Positions 45,230-55,784 of a stretch of DNA of 64,000 nt are shown here, piece after piece; the first letter of the stretch is position 1; the number at the start of each line of letters is the position of its first letter. A program made the translations under genes and the position numbers. The stretch comes from Apoda limacodes (Eukaryota; Arthropoda; Insecta; Lepidoptera; Limacodidae), in assembly GCA_946406115.1 (NCBI GenBank), contig OX291540.1, forward strand, positions 6,258,563 through 6,322,562. The letters run 5' to 3'. Below the pieces are notes generated by a model that was given only the letters and a program-made list of their open reading frames with translations, was not told the origin of the DNA and ran no database searches.

Positions 45230-46980
45230 TTTTGTGTACTAAGTTTAGTTCATAGAGGAGACTATAGCATAGAAGAGGCAATAGAGCAAAATAGAGGCTT
45301 AAAAGTGTTTCCTAGAGATTTATCTACTGGGCAACGACAGTTGAAAAAGCTGAAGACTGAAACTAACATAATTGTTTCATCCAAACCTGTAATATTGAGA
45401 GAGATAGAGAACTTGTACAGACAGTTATACACCTCAACTTGTGATCCTGGCAACATCACGCCAAAAGAACACAGAACCAAATTAACTCTACACTATACAG
45501 AAGATATCCCGGACATCAGCCTGTGTGATGTTAGGATTGCCTTGAAACAGCTTTAGAACAATACGGCGGCGGGCAGTAATGGAGCGGAATTTTGTCATAG
45601 TTTCTGTAAGCGGGTGAAACTTTGTCATAGTTTCTGTAAGCGGGTGAAACTTTGTCATAGTTTCTGTAAGCGGGTGAAACTTTGTCATAGTTTCTGTAAG
45701 CGGGTGAACACCATTACTCAAAGTCCGTCAGAGGCTTTTTAATTCTGTTATCCTTGAAGGTGCTTGGAGGAGAAGCGCGATTACAATTTTATTCACCTTA
45801 TTAAAGAACTATAGACTAATTTCGCTGCTGAGCCATGTCTATAAGTTCCAGGGTCATTACGAATCGCCTCGAACGCAGGTTTGTCGAATTCCAGCCTCCC
45901 TAACAAGCCGGTTTCTGAAAAGGCTTTAGTACCTTTAGGCCACTTATTTACGCTCTGCTAGATTATACAGAAAACAGAGAGGAATAGTCGGTCCCTTTGC
46001 GTAGCGTTTGTTGACTTTGAAAAAGTCTTCGATTCTATCGAGACCTGGGCGGTGTCACAGTCGCTTTAGCGGATCCACATTGACTATTGGTACATCGAAG
46101 TGCTGTCGTGTTTTTGTATAACAGAGACACAATGTCTGCTCGACTACAAGATATGAACACAAATCCAATCCATATGCAAAAACGAGTGAGAAAGCCAGAC
46201 GTTATTTCTCCGAAACTGTTCACAACTGCGTTGAAAGATGTGTTAAAGCTTCTGCAATCGAAAAGATATGACGTCAACATAAACGATAAGTACATCATTC
46301 ACGACAGACTCCTGGGTCTTCGATTTGCCGATGTCATAGTGGTCATGACAGAATCGCTGGAAGGCGTAGCCACGATTCTCGGAGATGCAGCAGTTTCCCA
46401 ACAGGCTAGCCGTAAAATGAATATGGATAAAATGAATATAATGTTCACTCTCCGTGTCGCACCTATAATGGTTATTGTTGAGAACGCTACTCTAGAAGTT
46501 GCTGAGAATACATATACCTAGGGCATGTAGTCCAGTTAGGTAGGTCGAACTTAAAGAAAAGGTGAACCGAAGAGTTCAACTCGGCTGAGCAGCGTTTGGA
46601 AAACTACTTAACATATTTTCTTCCAAAATACCTCAGTGCCTTAAGTCGAAAGTCTTAAATAAATGTGTGTTGCCAGTGATGACTTTTGGTACAGAAACAG
46701 GTCTCTAACTTCTGGCCTCTTAAATAAGCTCAGCGTAGTTCAGCGAGTTATGGAAAAAGCTAGGCTTGGTAATTCTTTGCATCATAAAATAACACCGACA
46801 TAGCTCAAACACTTAGGAACCTGTAGTAGCCGAACCGATAACCGATGGAGTTGTAAGGTTCTCAAATGGCAACCACGGATCGGAAGACGCAGCGTGGGAC
46901 GCCCTCCTATCAGGTGGACAGACGACCAGGGGGGCAATGTTCAGCAGAGGACGTCTTCCGGCTGAAACGACGAAGGATCG
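45230..46980 (+). mobile_element. RTE-type LINE ORF2 remnant, longest copy
   Basis: SIEEAIEQNRGLKVFPRDLS, LKTETNIIVSSKPVILREIE, QLYTSTCDPGN and YTEDIPDISLCDVRIALKQL (45250-45556) are the linker and N-terminal RT of an RTE element. After the 30-bp tandem repeat come PLLKVRQRLFNSVILEG (about 45711-45762), NYRLISLLSHVYK, a KAFD-type block near 46020, then from 46087 a frame with DTMSARLQDMN, DVISPKLFTTALKDV and LRFADVIVVMTESLEGV. The catalytic FADD reads FADV here (46324-46335). GHVVQLGRSNLKK and the C-terminal LEWQPRIGRRSVGRPP-like block near 46865-46925 complete the order. Shifts, stops and the lost Asp make it inactive. It is homologous to the copies at 28.7, 38.0 and 58.0 kb. Confidence 0.9.
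45591..45710 (+). repeat. Minisatellite, 4 x 30 bp
   Basis: The 30-bp unit TTTGTCATAGTTTCTGTAAG + CGGGTGAAAC occurs at 45591, 45621, 45651 and 45681; the units are identical except the last base of the fourth. It lies inside the RTE remnant, between the AAGSNGAEF and PLLKV blocks, and creates a false minus-strand frame of repeated HPLTETMTKF. Exact copies imply recent expansion within an old insertion. Confidence 0.97.
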
Positions 46981-49254
46981 GGGAGAAATTTGCTGTACAT
47001 AAAAAAGAAAAAACTAAAAACTAATACACTTAAAAGGAAAAACCATTTTTTTAATAGTGTCCTATCCGAAGAAGAGAAAAATAATAATCAGACATTTTTC
47101 AAAGTACGAACAACCGCATTTTAGTTAAAAAAATATGTTTAAAATTTACAACACATTTTCATTGGCATATTTATTTAAAATCGTGCCCATCAGAATCAAC
47201 AAATTTATGCTTTGTAGCACTTTCTATAACATCTGTGTAGTGCATGCATGCAGAGTTCAATGAAATGATGTAACGGAGGTAAATGAAACTTCAACCAAAA
47301 AATTACCTATCACTAAGCAAAATTGATATAAAGAATTTAATAACGTTTTTCGCATAAAAACGATTCTATTCTTCTGTTTGAACCATGTTTGAACTCGTAG
47401 GCCCCTGAATGCGTTCACCTAATGAAATTCCGTCGGCACTTTTTGGAGATTTGCTCAACGTTTGTCCTTTAAAACTTAAATAATTTGGGAGTTCCTTACC
47501 TAACCATAAATATATTGAAAATTATTGTGGATTATATGTTTAATTTGATTGCTATAAAACTTACTTATATTGTAACTTAAAGAGTTACCTTAGGAATTGA
47601 TTGAAGAGTCGATAGTTGTTTTGAATCTGGAACTTACCTGTAAAAATAAGTAATTGTTAAAGTTACATGTATGACGTAGCATCACTTGGAAATAGCTCGA
47701 TCGATTTGGATCATTAATTGTTGTGTTTGTTATTTTACGGTCAGGACAATGTTTGTATGAAATACATTTTTTGTAAAATCAACGGGAAAAATTACCCGGG
47801 CAACGCCAGGCACGATAAGCTAGTAGTTAATTTCCTATAATTTGCTATATAGGATGTGAGATTAACATATTATATTCAGTGCATATCTAATCAGTCCAAA
47901 CGACTAAAAAAAGAATATTAAGGATTCCGTTGGCAACCTTTTGGTACAGAACCGGTACCGGTAACGAGAAAGTCAGATGTAGAGAATCATACGAGCTACC
48001 ATTTCAGTGGACCCTCCCGAATTCAAGTACTATACATATTACCCATACTACTGGGCCAACTAATTTGTAGTTTCTCACACTGCTTAATTCAGGAACGACT
48101 CGTTAATTTACAGTAAGTAGATAGTTTAAACCCATGATGGAGACCTCAGGTATACTAAATAGCCAGCTAAATGACTGTAATTCTTCACTTTTATCTTTTA
48201 GTCAGCTACCAATAAAAAGAATACTTTACTTTAACATTCAGACAAAACACAAAAAATACAAAAAACAGACCTCGTTTTAATTCATAAGCTTAAAAAATGT
48301 ATGAAATATGAGAAGTAGGAACCTATGCCAAGTTTCTTGCCAGACTTAAGAATTCTTAAGTGAATCCAAACGTATTATATCATTTATGTGGTTCAAAAGG
48401 TCTGCAAATATATGAACTTTACTACGTAGATTGGGCTAATTCCGACAAATTATTCAATTAGTTAATATGGCGCCTGTATTTTAATTAAAACTTCCCAATA
48501 TGTAAACTAACTAAACTTTCCATAATGATTGGTCCTTCCTTAATGAATGATTACCTACCGCTATTGTGCGGCGCCACATTGGACCTCAAATAGGCATATT
48601 AGAACTCTGCTACACTTACTTTGTCTTTATCTTAGATTTATAAAGAAAACTTCGCAAACCATAATGGCGCCTTCGATATTATAAAACCGACTATGCTACA
48701 CTTACACAACAAATGTTTCTTTCTTTCAGTTTAGCAAGTTGGCGGCCGGTTGTACTGCACAGGCTGCTTATTTAACATAATGAACATAATGATTTAATTT
48801 GATTATAGTCCTGTCACTGAGGAAATTTTCTATATGGACACCCTGACATTAAGTACTCTGTCGCTGTAACATTGCAGGGTGATAAAGTCAAGTATTAACA
48901 TCATGGATGACAAATTATCCAATATTTTTTTTATTTAGGTATTTGTACCTAAATATCTGAGGAAAACAGAAATCTAAAAATAGTGTATTTTTCCTATAAC
49001 TTCTTTAGGAAAATTGCTTCGTCTATTTTTATTTTTTAAGTACGTGTTTATTTCTTTTTATATATCGCCCTGCTCAGTTATCCAAAACATTAAACATTTT
49101 CTATTCTAAGGCTATCCTTTTGGTTTTTGGCCGATAACTCACTGCGGAAAATTGCTCCGTCCCATTTTTATTGTTTTTTAGCCATGGTACACTCAGATAA
49201 TTCATATTTTTAAAATATCCAATAAAATTTCGCCACTGTGCCGTGCAGTTAAAA
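46981..49254. other. Intergenic sequence, no gene seen
   Basis: 47778-47825 (AACGGGAAAAATTACCCGGG, CAACGCCAGGCACGATAAGC, TAGTA) is the terminus of a common lepidopteran repeat. 48580-48780 has no frame. Nothing else is recognised. Confidence 0.4.
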
Positions 49255-49600
49255 ATATTTTTGAAGTGAAAATTTCTTTACCGGCGTTGTGAACTCTTTT
49301 TGTGATGGGTAAAAAATGATAAACTCGCGCAGGCTGATCGAAAATTCGTAAGACGGAAACCATAATGCCACGCAATAAAAAATTTAGTATATGGCGATTA
49401 TGAGTAGTACATGGAGGTTGGAAATGGGATTTTAATTCTATGACATATTGAGATGTCAAATATACTACGTCAAAAAAGTAAATAAACAAACAGACAACAA
49501 TAAATAAATACGTGTACGAAGTGATGGGAAGTAAATAGCCAGTATAGGAAAAATAAATAGTTAATATTCAAGTTTACACTTCTGCTGGCACTCCCGGAGT
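49255..49600 (+). repeat. Dispersed repeat family C, full copy
   Basis: From TTTTTGAAGTGAAAATTTCT, GGCGTTGTGAACTCTTTTTG and TGATGGGTAAAAAATGA to ACACTTCTGCTGGCACTCCC, GGAGTGC. It is inverse to 27.08-27.45 kb and in the same orientation as 63.44-63.62 kb. Confidence 0.78.
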
Positions 49601-49607
49601 GCATCCC

Positions 49608-49980
49608 GTGCTGCAAACGGCAGGGAAGATGTTAATGATATTTTTGTGTACGTGCCCTGCAGGGTTTGAATTCACAAATGAACCCAGTAGATGGCGCTGC
49701 CACTCATCTTCTCCTAAACGGCAGGAAAGGCTTTAATGATATTTTTTGTGTACATTTGAGTGTGTGGCTGCAAGGTTTAAATTCACAAATGGACCTGATA
49801 GGTGGCGCTGCAGTCGGTGTGTCAGTAATCTCCTGAACGGCAGGGAAGATGATAATGATACTTTTTAATATTTACGTTCGAGTGGGTCCCTGCATGGTTT
49901 AATAACACAATTGAACCCGGTAGGTGGCGCTGCAGTCGGTGTGTCACTGATCTTCTCTTAAACGGCAAAGATTGAATGTA
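49608..49980 (+). repeat. Degenerate tandem repeat, about 3.5 units of 101-125 bp
   Basis: AACGGCAGGGAAGAT-type starts occur at 49616, 49717, 49836 and 49961. Each full unit runs through AATGATATTTTT, a GTGT-rich segment, TGCAxGGTTT, ATTCACAAATGAACC and GGTGGCGCTGCAGTCGGTGT. It begins at the end of the adjoining family-C element, so the array may be that element's variable tail. Confidence 0.85.
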
Positions 49981-50039
49981 CGACAATGATAACATTCGCT
50001 GCATTAAATGCGACTATATTTTTATAATATACCACAACA

Positions 50040-50310
50040 TCATTGTGAGATTTATAGCTTGGAATCAACACATTACGTACATACTCGTAGAACGTAAAAA
50101 ACGCATCGAAAGAACTAGCTTAAAACCAAAAGGATTTAAAAAAAGACTTCGCGCTAGAACTTCCTCTATAGAAGATTTGGAAGAAAATGAAGAATTAAAT
50201 AATTAAGACATAGAGGTCGAAGTAAACAATGGGATATCCAAAAATTATGACTCAACCGTAGATTCGTTAGAAGTTATTATGGAACGCAAAATTAAAAAAA
50301 TGTAAATGTT
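50040..50310 (+). other. Unrecognised short coding-like remnant
   Basis: A plus frame reads VERKKRIERTSLKPKGFKKR, a basic stretch, then an acidic SSIEDLEENEELNN, one stop, then DIEVEVNNGISKNYDSTVDS and LEVIMERKIKKM. The alternation of basic and acidic segments, continuing in frame past a single stop, resembles a decayed real protein, perhaps a transposon product. I do not recognise it. Confidence 0.3.
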
Positions 50311-50334
50311 AAATTTAAAATATCATAAATTAAT

Positions 50335-50545
50335 CAAGCGCCGCATCAAAATATTCTGCTTTTCCGGGCAGGACAACTTCTGCCGGGTCCGAAATCCAAA
50401 CTAAATTAAATAAATGAATAAAAAAAGTAACTCTGTCTGTTACCTCTTTACGCTTAAACCAATGTTCCAATTGAGATGTAATTTGCCATGGAAATAGTGT
50501 GAGTCGGTTTTTTTCATTAATTGAGGAATCGCCGTTTAAATCCCA
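50335..50545 (-). repeat. Dispersed repeat family B, minus copy
   Basis: On the minus strand, AACGGCGATTCCTCAATTAA, AACCGACTCACACTATTTCC and TAAGCGTAAAGAGGTAACAG, ACAGAGTTAC match the 37.38-37.48 kb copy. Confidence 0.7.
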
Positions 50546-50559
50546 CACTTATAATCGAA

Positions 50560-50862
50560 TTTGCAATGGATAATAAAAGTTATACCACATAAAGTATTTT
50601 GTACGAGTATTGATTGGTCAATTACGACATTCACTTTGTTGAGACAGTTTTTGTCAACAAATTTGAAATTGTGATTTGAGAGAGCCCAAGCCAAGTGAAC
50701 TGAAAATCTGTGATTGCTCATGCAGATACGGAGAGGATTTGTAATCTCACTAACGTAGAAGTAATTGCATTGTCTATACAGCTTTTTTGCTCTTATTTTT
50801 AGTACTAAAGTAAAGTATTGTTTTTGTTGGTACCTGACGAAAATATAAAGAATTATAGCCAT
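50560..50862 (-). mobile_element. Possible Penelope-like GIY-YIG endonuclease remnant
   Basis: The 108-codon minus frame has YRQCNYFYVSEITNPLRICM, SNHRFSVHLAWALSNHNFKF and then anonymous sequence. C-x-x-F/Y-Y-V-G-x-T-T-x-x-L-R-x-R-M-x-x-H-R followed by LAxHxxxHxxxF is the pattern of the GIY-YIG endonuclease linked to Penelope-like retroelements. Here Gly and one Thr are replaced and the RT domain is absent. The identification rests on this short pattern only. Confidence 0.35.
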
Positions 50863-51297
50863 TTAGCTGGCCACTACCGGAGGTCTATATCATGGGTTTA
50901 GCCGTTTTTACTGTTTTCAGGTTGGGCACTTTTTTATACTTAAGTACCACCAATTGGCTTAGTGACCCATTTTGGGAACCGGATGCTGATTCACAGTCTT
51001 CCGCAAAGATAAAAATTGGATGTGTGGTAGGAAAGCGTGAAGAGGCGCATGTGTATAGAATATAACTTCGTAGCAAACTGTTTGTACATTACTGCTGGTA
51101 TACATTTTGGCCTACCTACTCTACTAGTGAACATCTATAAAAAGTAACAGCCGCCGCTACTCCTGCTGTGTTATAGAGATTTTTGGCCTGGTCTTACCAA
51201 ACTAGATGGAATTTAACCTCAATTTTCACACAAAAGGGTGGAAACAGTGCTGCCTTCATCATTTAAAGTTGAGTTCGGGGAGAAGAGTCCCTCTGTA
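50863..51297. other. Intergenic sequence, no gene seen
   Basis: No recognisable element; a short 63-codon minus frame is probably chance. Confidence 0.35.
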
Positions 51298-51482
51298 GTT
51301 TTCAAATCCAGGTGGAAAAACGGACATTGACTCGGATAATATGTTAGTATCGAAAGAAAACGATAGGTATCGCTCTCCATACATATCTTTATCGCTTACT
51401 CTCAATACCGCGTTTATAGTACGGGGTGGGTTGAGTGGTGCCTTAAGGGTCATTGTTCTTTTTTCCGCCTGGATTTGAAACA
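51298..51482. mobile_element. Small element with 36-bp terminal inverted repeats
   Basis: 51298-51333 (GTTTTCAAATCCAGGTGGAA...) and 51447-51482 (...CCGCCTGGATTTGAAACA) are complementary with a few mismatches, enclosing about 113 bp. This is MITE-like, with no coding capacity. A minus frame of 74 codons spans the element and is probably coincidental. Confidence 0.55.
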
Positions 51483-52535
51483 TACTTTAGTAAATTTGCT
51501 TTCTTTTTATCGCCTAATATTCGGATTCTTATTATTTCGAGCGCAGTTTTCTTTAAAATCTGCAAGGCTGATTAAACCACGATCGTTTTTTTTACACCGA
51601 AAGCTATTCATGGTCTTGGAATACAGAATCCCGTACAATTAATTGTCTCTGTTTTGATATTCTGCTCTTTCTATAAGACGTTTGTAATAGTCTCCAAATT
51701 AAATCTAAAATAAAATAAAATATTGGACGTGTCAGCTCAGACCAAGACCAGATTTCTTGTCACGACCAATCGAACAAGCCCAAACTCTATGTGATTTTAT
51801 CGTTCCTATACGCCTTATCGTCAGAACATGTAGTATGATTAAACTGACCCTTTATTTTTTAACTTAAAACGGGACATCGGTTTATTTATGTCAATAAGTA
51901 AGTTCACATTGAAAAAAAAGCAACTATTTAACGTTCATTATTAAGAAAAAGTTAGTAATTTGTGTTCACAATTGGTTATAATTAAGGGGACGATAATAGA
52001 CGTCAATTGAGCAAGTCAAGTATAAAAAAAGCTAAAATCCATCTTAAGCCTCGATCTAACATAAAGTTAAACTTCGCAGGCCACGTTTTATGGCGCTTAT
52101 ATACGCATAGAGCAACGTACGTTTTTGGCTAGTTTTTTCATGTTTTTAATTTATTAAAAAAATTTAGCCTTTGTTTAGAAATTCCAGTCGATTTTTATTT
52201 TAATATTAAACAATACGTAATTAATTAATTGAAAAAATAATTGAGATAAAAATCGAGATGTAAGACAAGTAAACTTAATTTTCAGTACTTTTTTGTGATT
52301 ATTTAAGAAATACTTTCTTTATTTATGAACACTTTTTTAAAATTCTGTACAATTTTTCTTTTAAGTAAGTTCTTTCTCTAACCTCTGTATTTTTCCGTGA
52401 TTTGTAGTATGTACCACTTCTTTAATTTGTAAAAGCGGGTGTAGGGTCTTAAGATATTAAATAAATTTAATGCATCGCCGATCGTCGACGACACAGTCTC
52501 CACTCGCGTCTTGCGGCGAGCTCCATACTATTTGG
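51483..52535. other. AT-rich sequence, no gene seen
   Basis: 51720-51850 shares words with about 52640-52760 (CAAGCCCAAACT/CGAGCCCAAACT, GATTTTAT/GCGTTATTT), suggesting paired pieces of one repeat around the GGGAC block. 52465-52525 is a GC-richer patch with CGATCGTCGACGACAC. Confidence 0.35.
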
Positions 52536-52640
52536 AAAACGGGACTTTTATGCATCCCGGGGCTTTGTTTTGGGGACAACGGGACAGGTAACCGAGAAAA
52601 GGGACAGTCCCGTTCAAAACAGGACGTTTGGTCAGTTTAA
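52536..52640 (+). repeat. GGGAC-rich dispersed repeat
   Basis: GGAAAACGGGACTTTTATGC, ATCCCGGGGC, GGGGACAACGGGACAGGTAA, GGGACAGTCCCGTTCAAAAC and AGGACGTTTGGTCA form a block in which GGGAC recurs four times, with a GGGACAGTCCC palindrome. I take it as a fragment of a dispersed repeat found in insects. Confidence 0.5.
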
Positions 52641-53215
52641 GTATGATACTTATCTTGTCTAAGACCTATAGGTATCAAATAAGACCAAAGTACTAGGTGT
52701 TGTTACAACAAATTTAACGAGCCCAAACTAGATGGAGTTGCGTTATTTTTTGTTGTTGTTTGTCTAAGTGAAAAAATACAGCCGAAATACGGCAGTACTT
52801 ATTTTTTTTTTTATTTTCTTGTTACTTCACAAAATTATACACATTCTTCGCTATTACACACAATACTTAGAGAAAGGGAAACAAAAGTAAGAAACATGTA
52901 TTTATAAAATAGGACTATCGTTGGCATAGCATGCGCAATAATCTTAAAGTTAGTGGGTAGTACAACAACTCTCATGATAACATTCTTTGCCAAATAGGTC
53001 ATCACAAAAACTTGTGTTGTCATCAAGTCACAGAATACAGTGTAACTGGTTTAGTTAATTCTTATATACAGGCTGCTTCTTTTTGTTTGCTTGTTTATGT
53101 AGTATTTAATCAATTTGTAATTGTACTATTTAATATCTTTGTGTAGTAATAAATTATAAAATTAAATAATTTTAAATTTTTTTTTTTTTTTATAGATTTA
53201 AATTTTTATTTTGTC
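52641..53215. other. AT-rich sequence, no gene seen
   Basis: A T-run at 53178-53192; short frames only. Confidence 0.4.
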
Positions 53216-53690
53216 TGTACATGTATCTAAACCCATACAAATATGCATACGTGTACGCGTACAAATACACACATACATACGCATATACACACACAAATTA
53301 ACACAATACGCATATAACTGTAGAAGTACATACATTCATACATACATATGCACATACCTACATATATACATATACATAAAAAAAGATAAATTCCCAATAA
53401 AATATTCTTTAAGTATATTCTTGATATTTTTATCGTTTATTTTATTTTTTGTTTCAGTTGGGATAGAGTTTATTAGTCTCGGAATCATGTATTCCGAGGT
53501 TCTTGGACTGGAATCTCTCACAAATTAACACAATACGCATATAACTATAGAAGTACATACTTTCATACATACATAAGCACATACCTACATATATACACAT
53601 ACATCAAATAATCTATTTTATATACTATGCTAGAGTTTATTAGTCTCAGAATCATGTATTCTAAGGTTCTTTGACCATAAGTGTTTTTAG
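53216..53690. repeat. 227-bp direct duplication of LINE C-terminus plus ACAT repeats
   Basis: CACAAATTAACACAATACGC starts at 53292 and again at 53519 (offset 227). Each copy continues through the same ACATAC-rich stretch, and each is then followed by GAGTTTATTAGTCTC, GGAATCATGTATTC or a close variant. The latter encodes, on the minus strand, the C-terminal EYMIPRLINS block of the neighbouring RT. The distal copy (to about 53525) and the proximal copy (53640-53690) therefore represent one C-terminus present twice. Confidence 0.85.
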
Positions 53691-54540
53691 CACTATTTGT
53701 AACCAGTTGATTTTTGGTTATATTTCTTGTAACGATTAAATGACTGATGGGTACTTGTAATTACTGCGACCTTGCGATAGTACTGTTCCACTAATAAGGC
53801 ATATTGTACTTTTTTGTGAATAGGTATTAGGTTACAATGTTTGAAGAGTAAGTTGTAATCTTCTGCCATTTGTCGTTTAACATTTGGAGGTACAGTTTGT
53901 TTTATCAGTCTCATTTGAAGGGCGTAAATTTTGTCTAAATAGGTTTTATATGTTCGACCATAACTTGTCAAACCATAAGTGATGATAGATTCAGCTAACG
54001 CTATATATAAATTCCTTAATATTCTGTATGGCACTTTGCACTTTATTATGTTAAATTTTGTTAATATTGCTCTAAGCTTTGTGGTGACAATATTTATATA
54101 AGCTTTCCAGTTAAATCTATCATCAATGACTAATCCCAGATAAGTATGTTGTTGACTTGCATAACCGAATTACTTTCGCAATTTAAATTATTCGATGCGT
54201 GAAGGCACGTGAAGTTATGAGCTATCAATTTCATTTTTTGTTTGTTTTGTTATGCATTATATATATGCACTCGAGTGGATGTGCATAATTTTTATGCATT
54301 AATTACAAAGTTCGGTAAAATCTTCATTTAGGTTGCGTTCCGCCACTTTAATATCTCTATGGGATGAGATGAGACAAGTGTCATCAGCAAATTGGTATAA
54401 TAAGCAGTATCTGTTTACATTTCTGCCGTCATTAACATATGCCAGGTAGTGAGTTCGAACCAGGACAGATCCTTGGGTGACCTTTATTTCTCTGCTCAAC
54501 TTTAAATCGCATAGTTTGGCATTTTTAAACAAACCAAAAT
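53385..54540 (-). mobile_element. LINE RT remnant with intact FADD (CR1/Jockey superfamily)
   Basis: On the minus strand from 54532: REIKVTQGSVLVRTHYLAYV (PQGSVLGPT expected), then the intact catalytic YQFADDTCLISS (about 54390-54410). After a shift come LGLVIDDRFNWKAY near 54110-54150 and, from 54034, MPYRILRNLYIALAESIITY, GLTSYGRTYKTYLDKIYALQ, MRLIKQTVPPNVKRQM and LLFKHCNLIPIHKKV. The C-terminal YGQRTLEYMILRLINS block follows at 53690-53640 and a second copy, RTSEYMIPRLINSIPTE, at 53450-53520. The N-terminal RT half and the endonuclease are missing. There are few breaks, so it is relatively young. Confidence 0.87.
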
Positions 54541-54810
54541 CTATGGGGTACTTCCCATTGTCCTAAGCTCATGAAATGTCACTGACACGAAACAAGGTCT
54601 TACATCACAACGTATGGGGAGGTATTAAGTACTTCTCACTTAAAACTGTAAAATTGTAAAAAAATCTAGTAAGCTTCAATGTCCCTGTACTAAAAAAATA
54701 TGCCAAAAATACGGTTATTTTTAAGGCATATTGTGACACAAATAAATTAAAACCTATGGGGTACTTCCCGTTGACCTAGAATCATGAAATTTGGCAAGAA
54801 GGCAATTTGG
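54541..54810 (-). repeat. Dispersed repeat family E
   Basis: CTATGGGGTACTTCCCATTG (about 54541-54560) and CTATGGGGTACTTCCCGTTG, ACCTAGAATCATGAAATTTG (about 54754-54795) are two versions of the same word, both inverse to 43485-43530. Two tandem or nested copies are present. Confidence 0.65.
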
Positions 54811-55784
54811 CAAAGAATAAAGAAGCTGTCCTGTTCTTTATGACTATAGTCTATCAAATAATGCTAGAAAAATAAAAGGTTAGGTTAGGTTCGCTTCGTT
54901 TCTGTCAGATTTTTGCGACATTGCACTGGCTAGAAAATGCGCTACCCAGTAATATGATAAAATGTCTAGGCTCCTTTGGAAGCTCTGGAAGGCTGTTAGA
55001 AATTCCATCCATATAGCTTGGCATAGTCATATTATGACGCCAGTAATGACGCCAGTAATGACGCCAAAACTCTTTATTTGTCGGAGCTTTAGATAAAAAT
55101 ATTTTGCTAGCCGTTACCTGCTCATTGTTTTCAATTCATTCTCCGTAAGTTTTCAATGCATATTACCTCACAGGTCTTTGTAGCACTGCTGAAATTTGTC
55201 ATCGAATCCTACTAGACTAATAAAAAAAAACACAAATCGTTGTTTAAATCCGCATTTAACACCATGCATATAGATAAATTTAAACCTAATGTTGTAATGA
55301 AAAAGGAAAAAAAGGATAGGATAGAGTAGGAGTATCCTGTTACCGAATGCACCGCCTAGGTGCTCAGGAGAAGAGATTTAGGTAGAGCAAGTTTAGAGGC
55401 AAGAAAACAAAATACTTTTCAAGGGTAAGGCAGTTTATAATGTATACCTTTTCATGTTTATAATAACAATATTTAATGTTCAGTAGAAACCTAATCACAT
55501 AAGGTGATTCATAACCCTTAATAAATATAAATAATATCTATCTATTTTACAATAGTATAGAACTACCTTACTATCAGAAAGATAGAAAAACCGTAAGCCT
55601 ACGTACACAGATTTCTAAGTGTGCGGTTTTTCAAGTATATATTTAAGATAGAGGATACAATAGTTTCTTTCACTCCCCGCAGGTCTCCGCCGCCAAAGCA
55701 GGTAGACGCGGACGGCACTGAATTTAGGGGACCTAACGACGTGTAGAGAGAAGTGTAATGCTCAGGCTTAAGTAAGCCGGTAGA
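54811..55784. other. Intergenic sequence with short direct repeats
   Basis: GGTTAGGTTAGGTTC occurs near 54882 (too short to be telomeric). TAATGACGCCAG repeats about 2.7 times at about 55033-55067. 55660-55760 is GC-richer (TCCCCGCAGGTCTCCGCCGCC...) and not recognised. Confidence 0.4.

Noticed and set aside
45591..45710. CRISPR-like array
   Set aside because: Units are contiguous without spacers, and the genome is eukaryotic.
45488..45721. Minus-strand ORF of repeated HPLTETMTKF
   Set aside because: It is the antisense of the 4 x 30-bp minisatellite within a plus-strand RTE remnant.
54882..54897. TTAGG-like telomeric repeat
   Set aside because: Only about two and a half GGTTA units in the interior; GGTTAGGTTAGGTT words are frequent in insect genomes.
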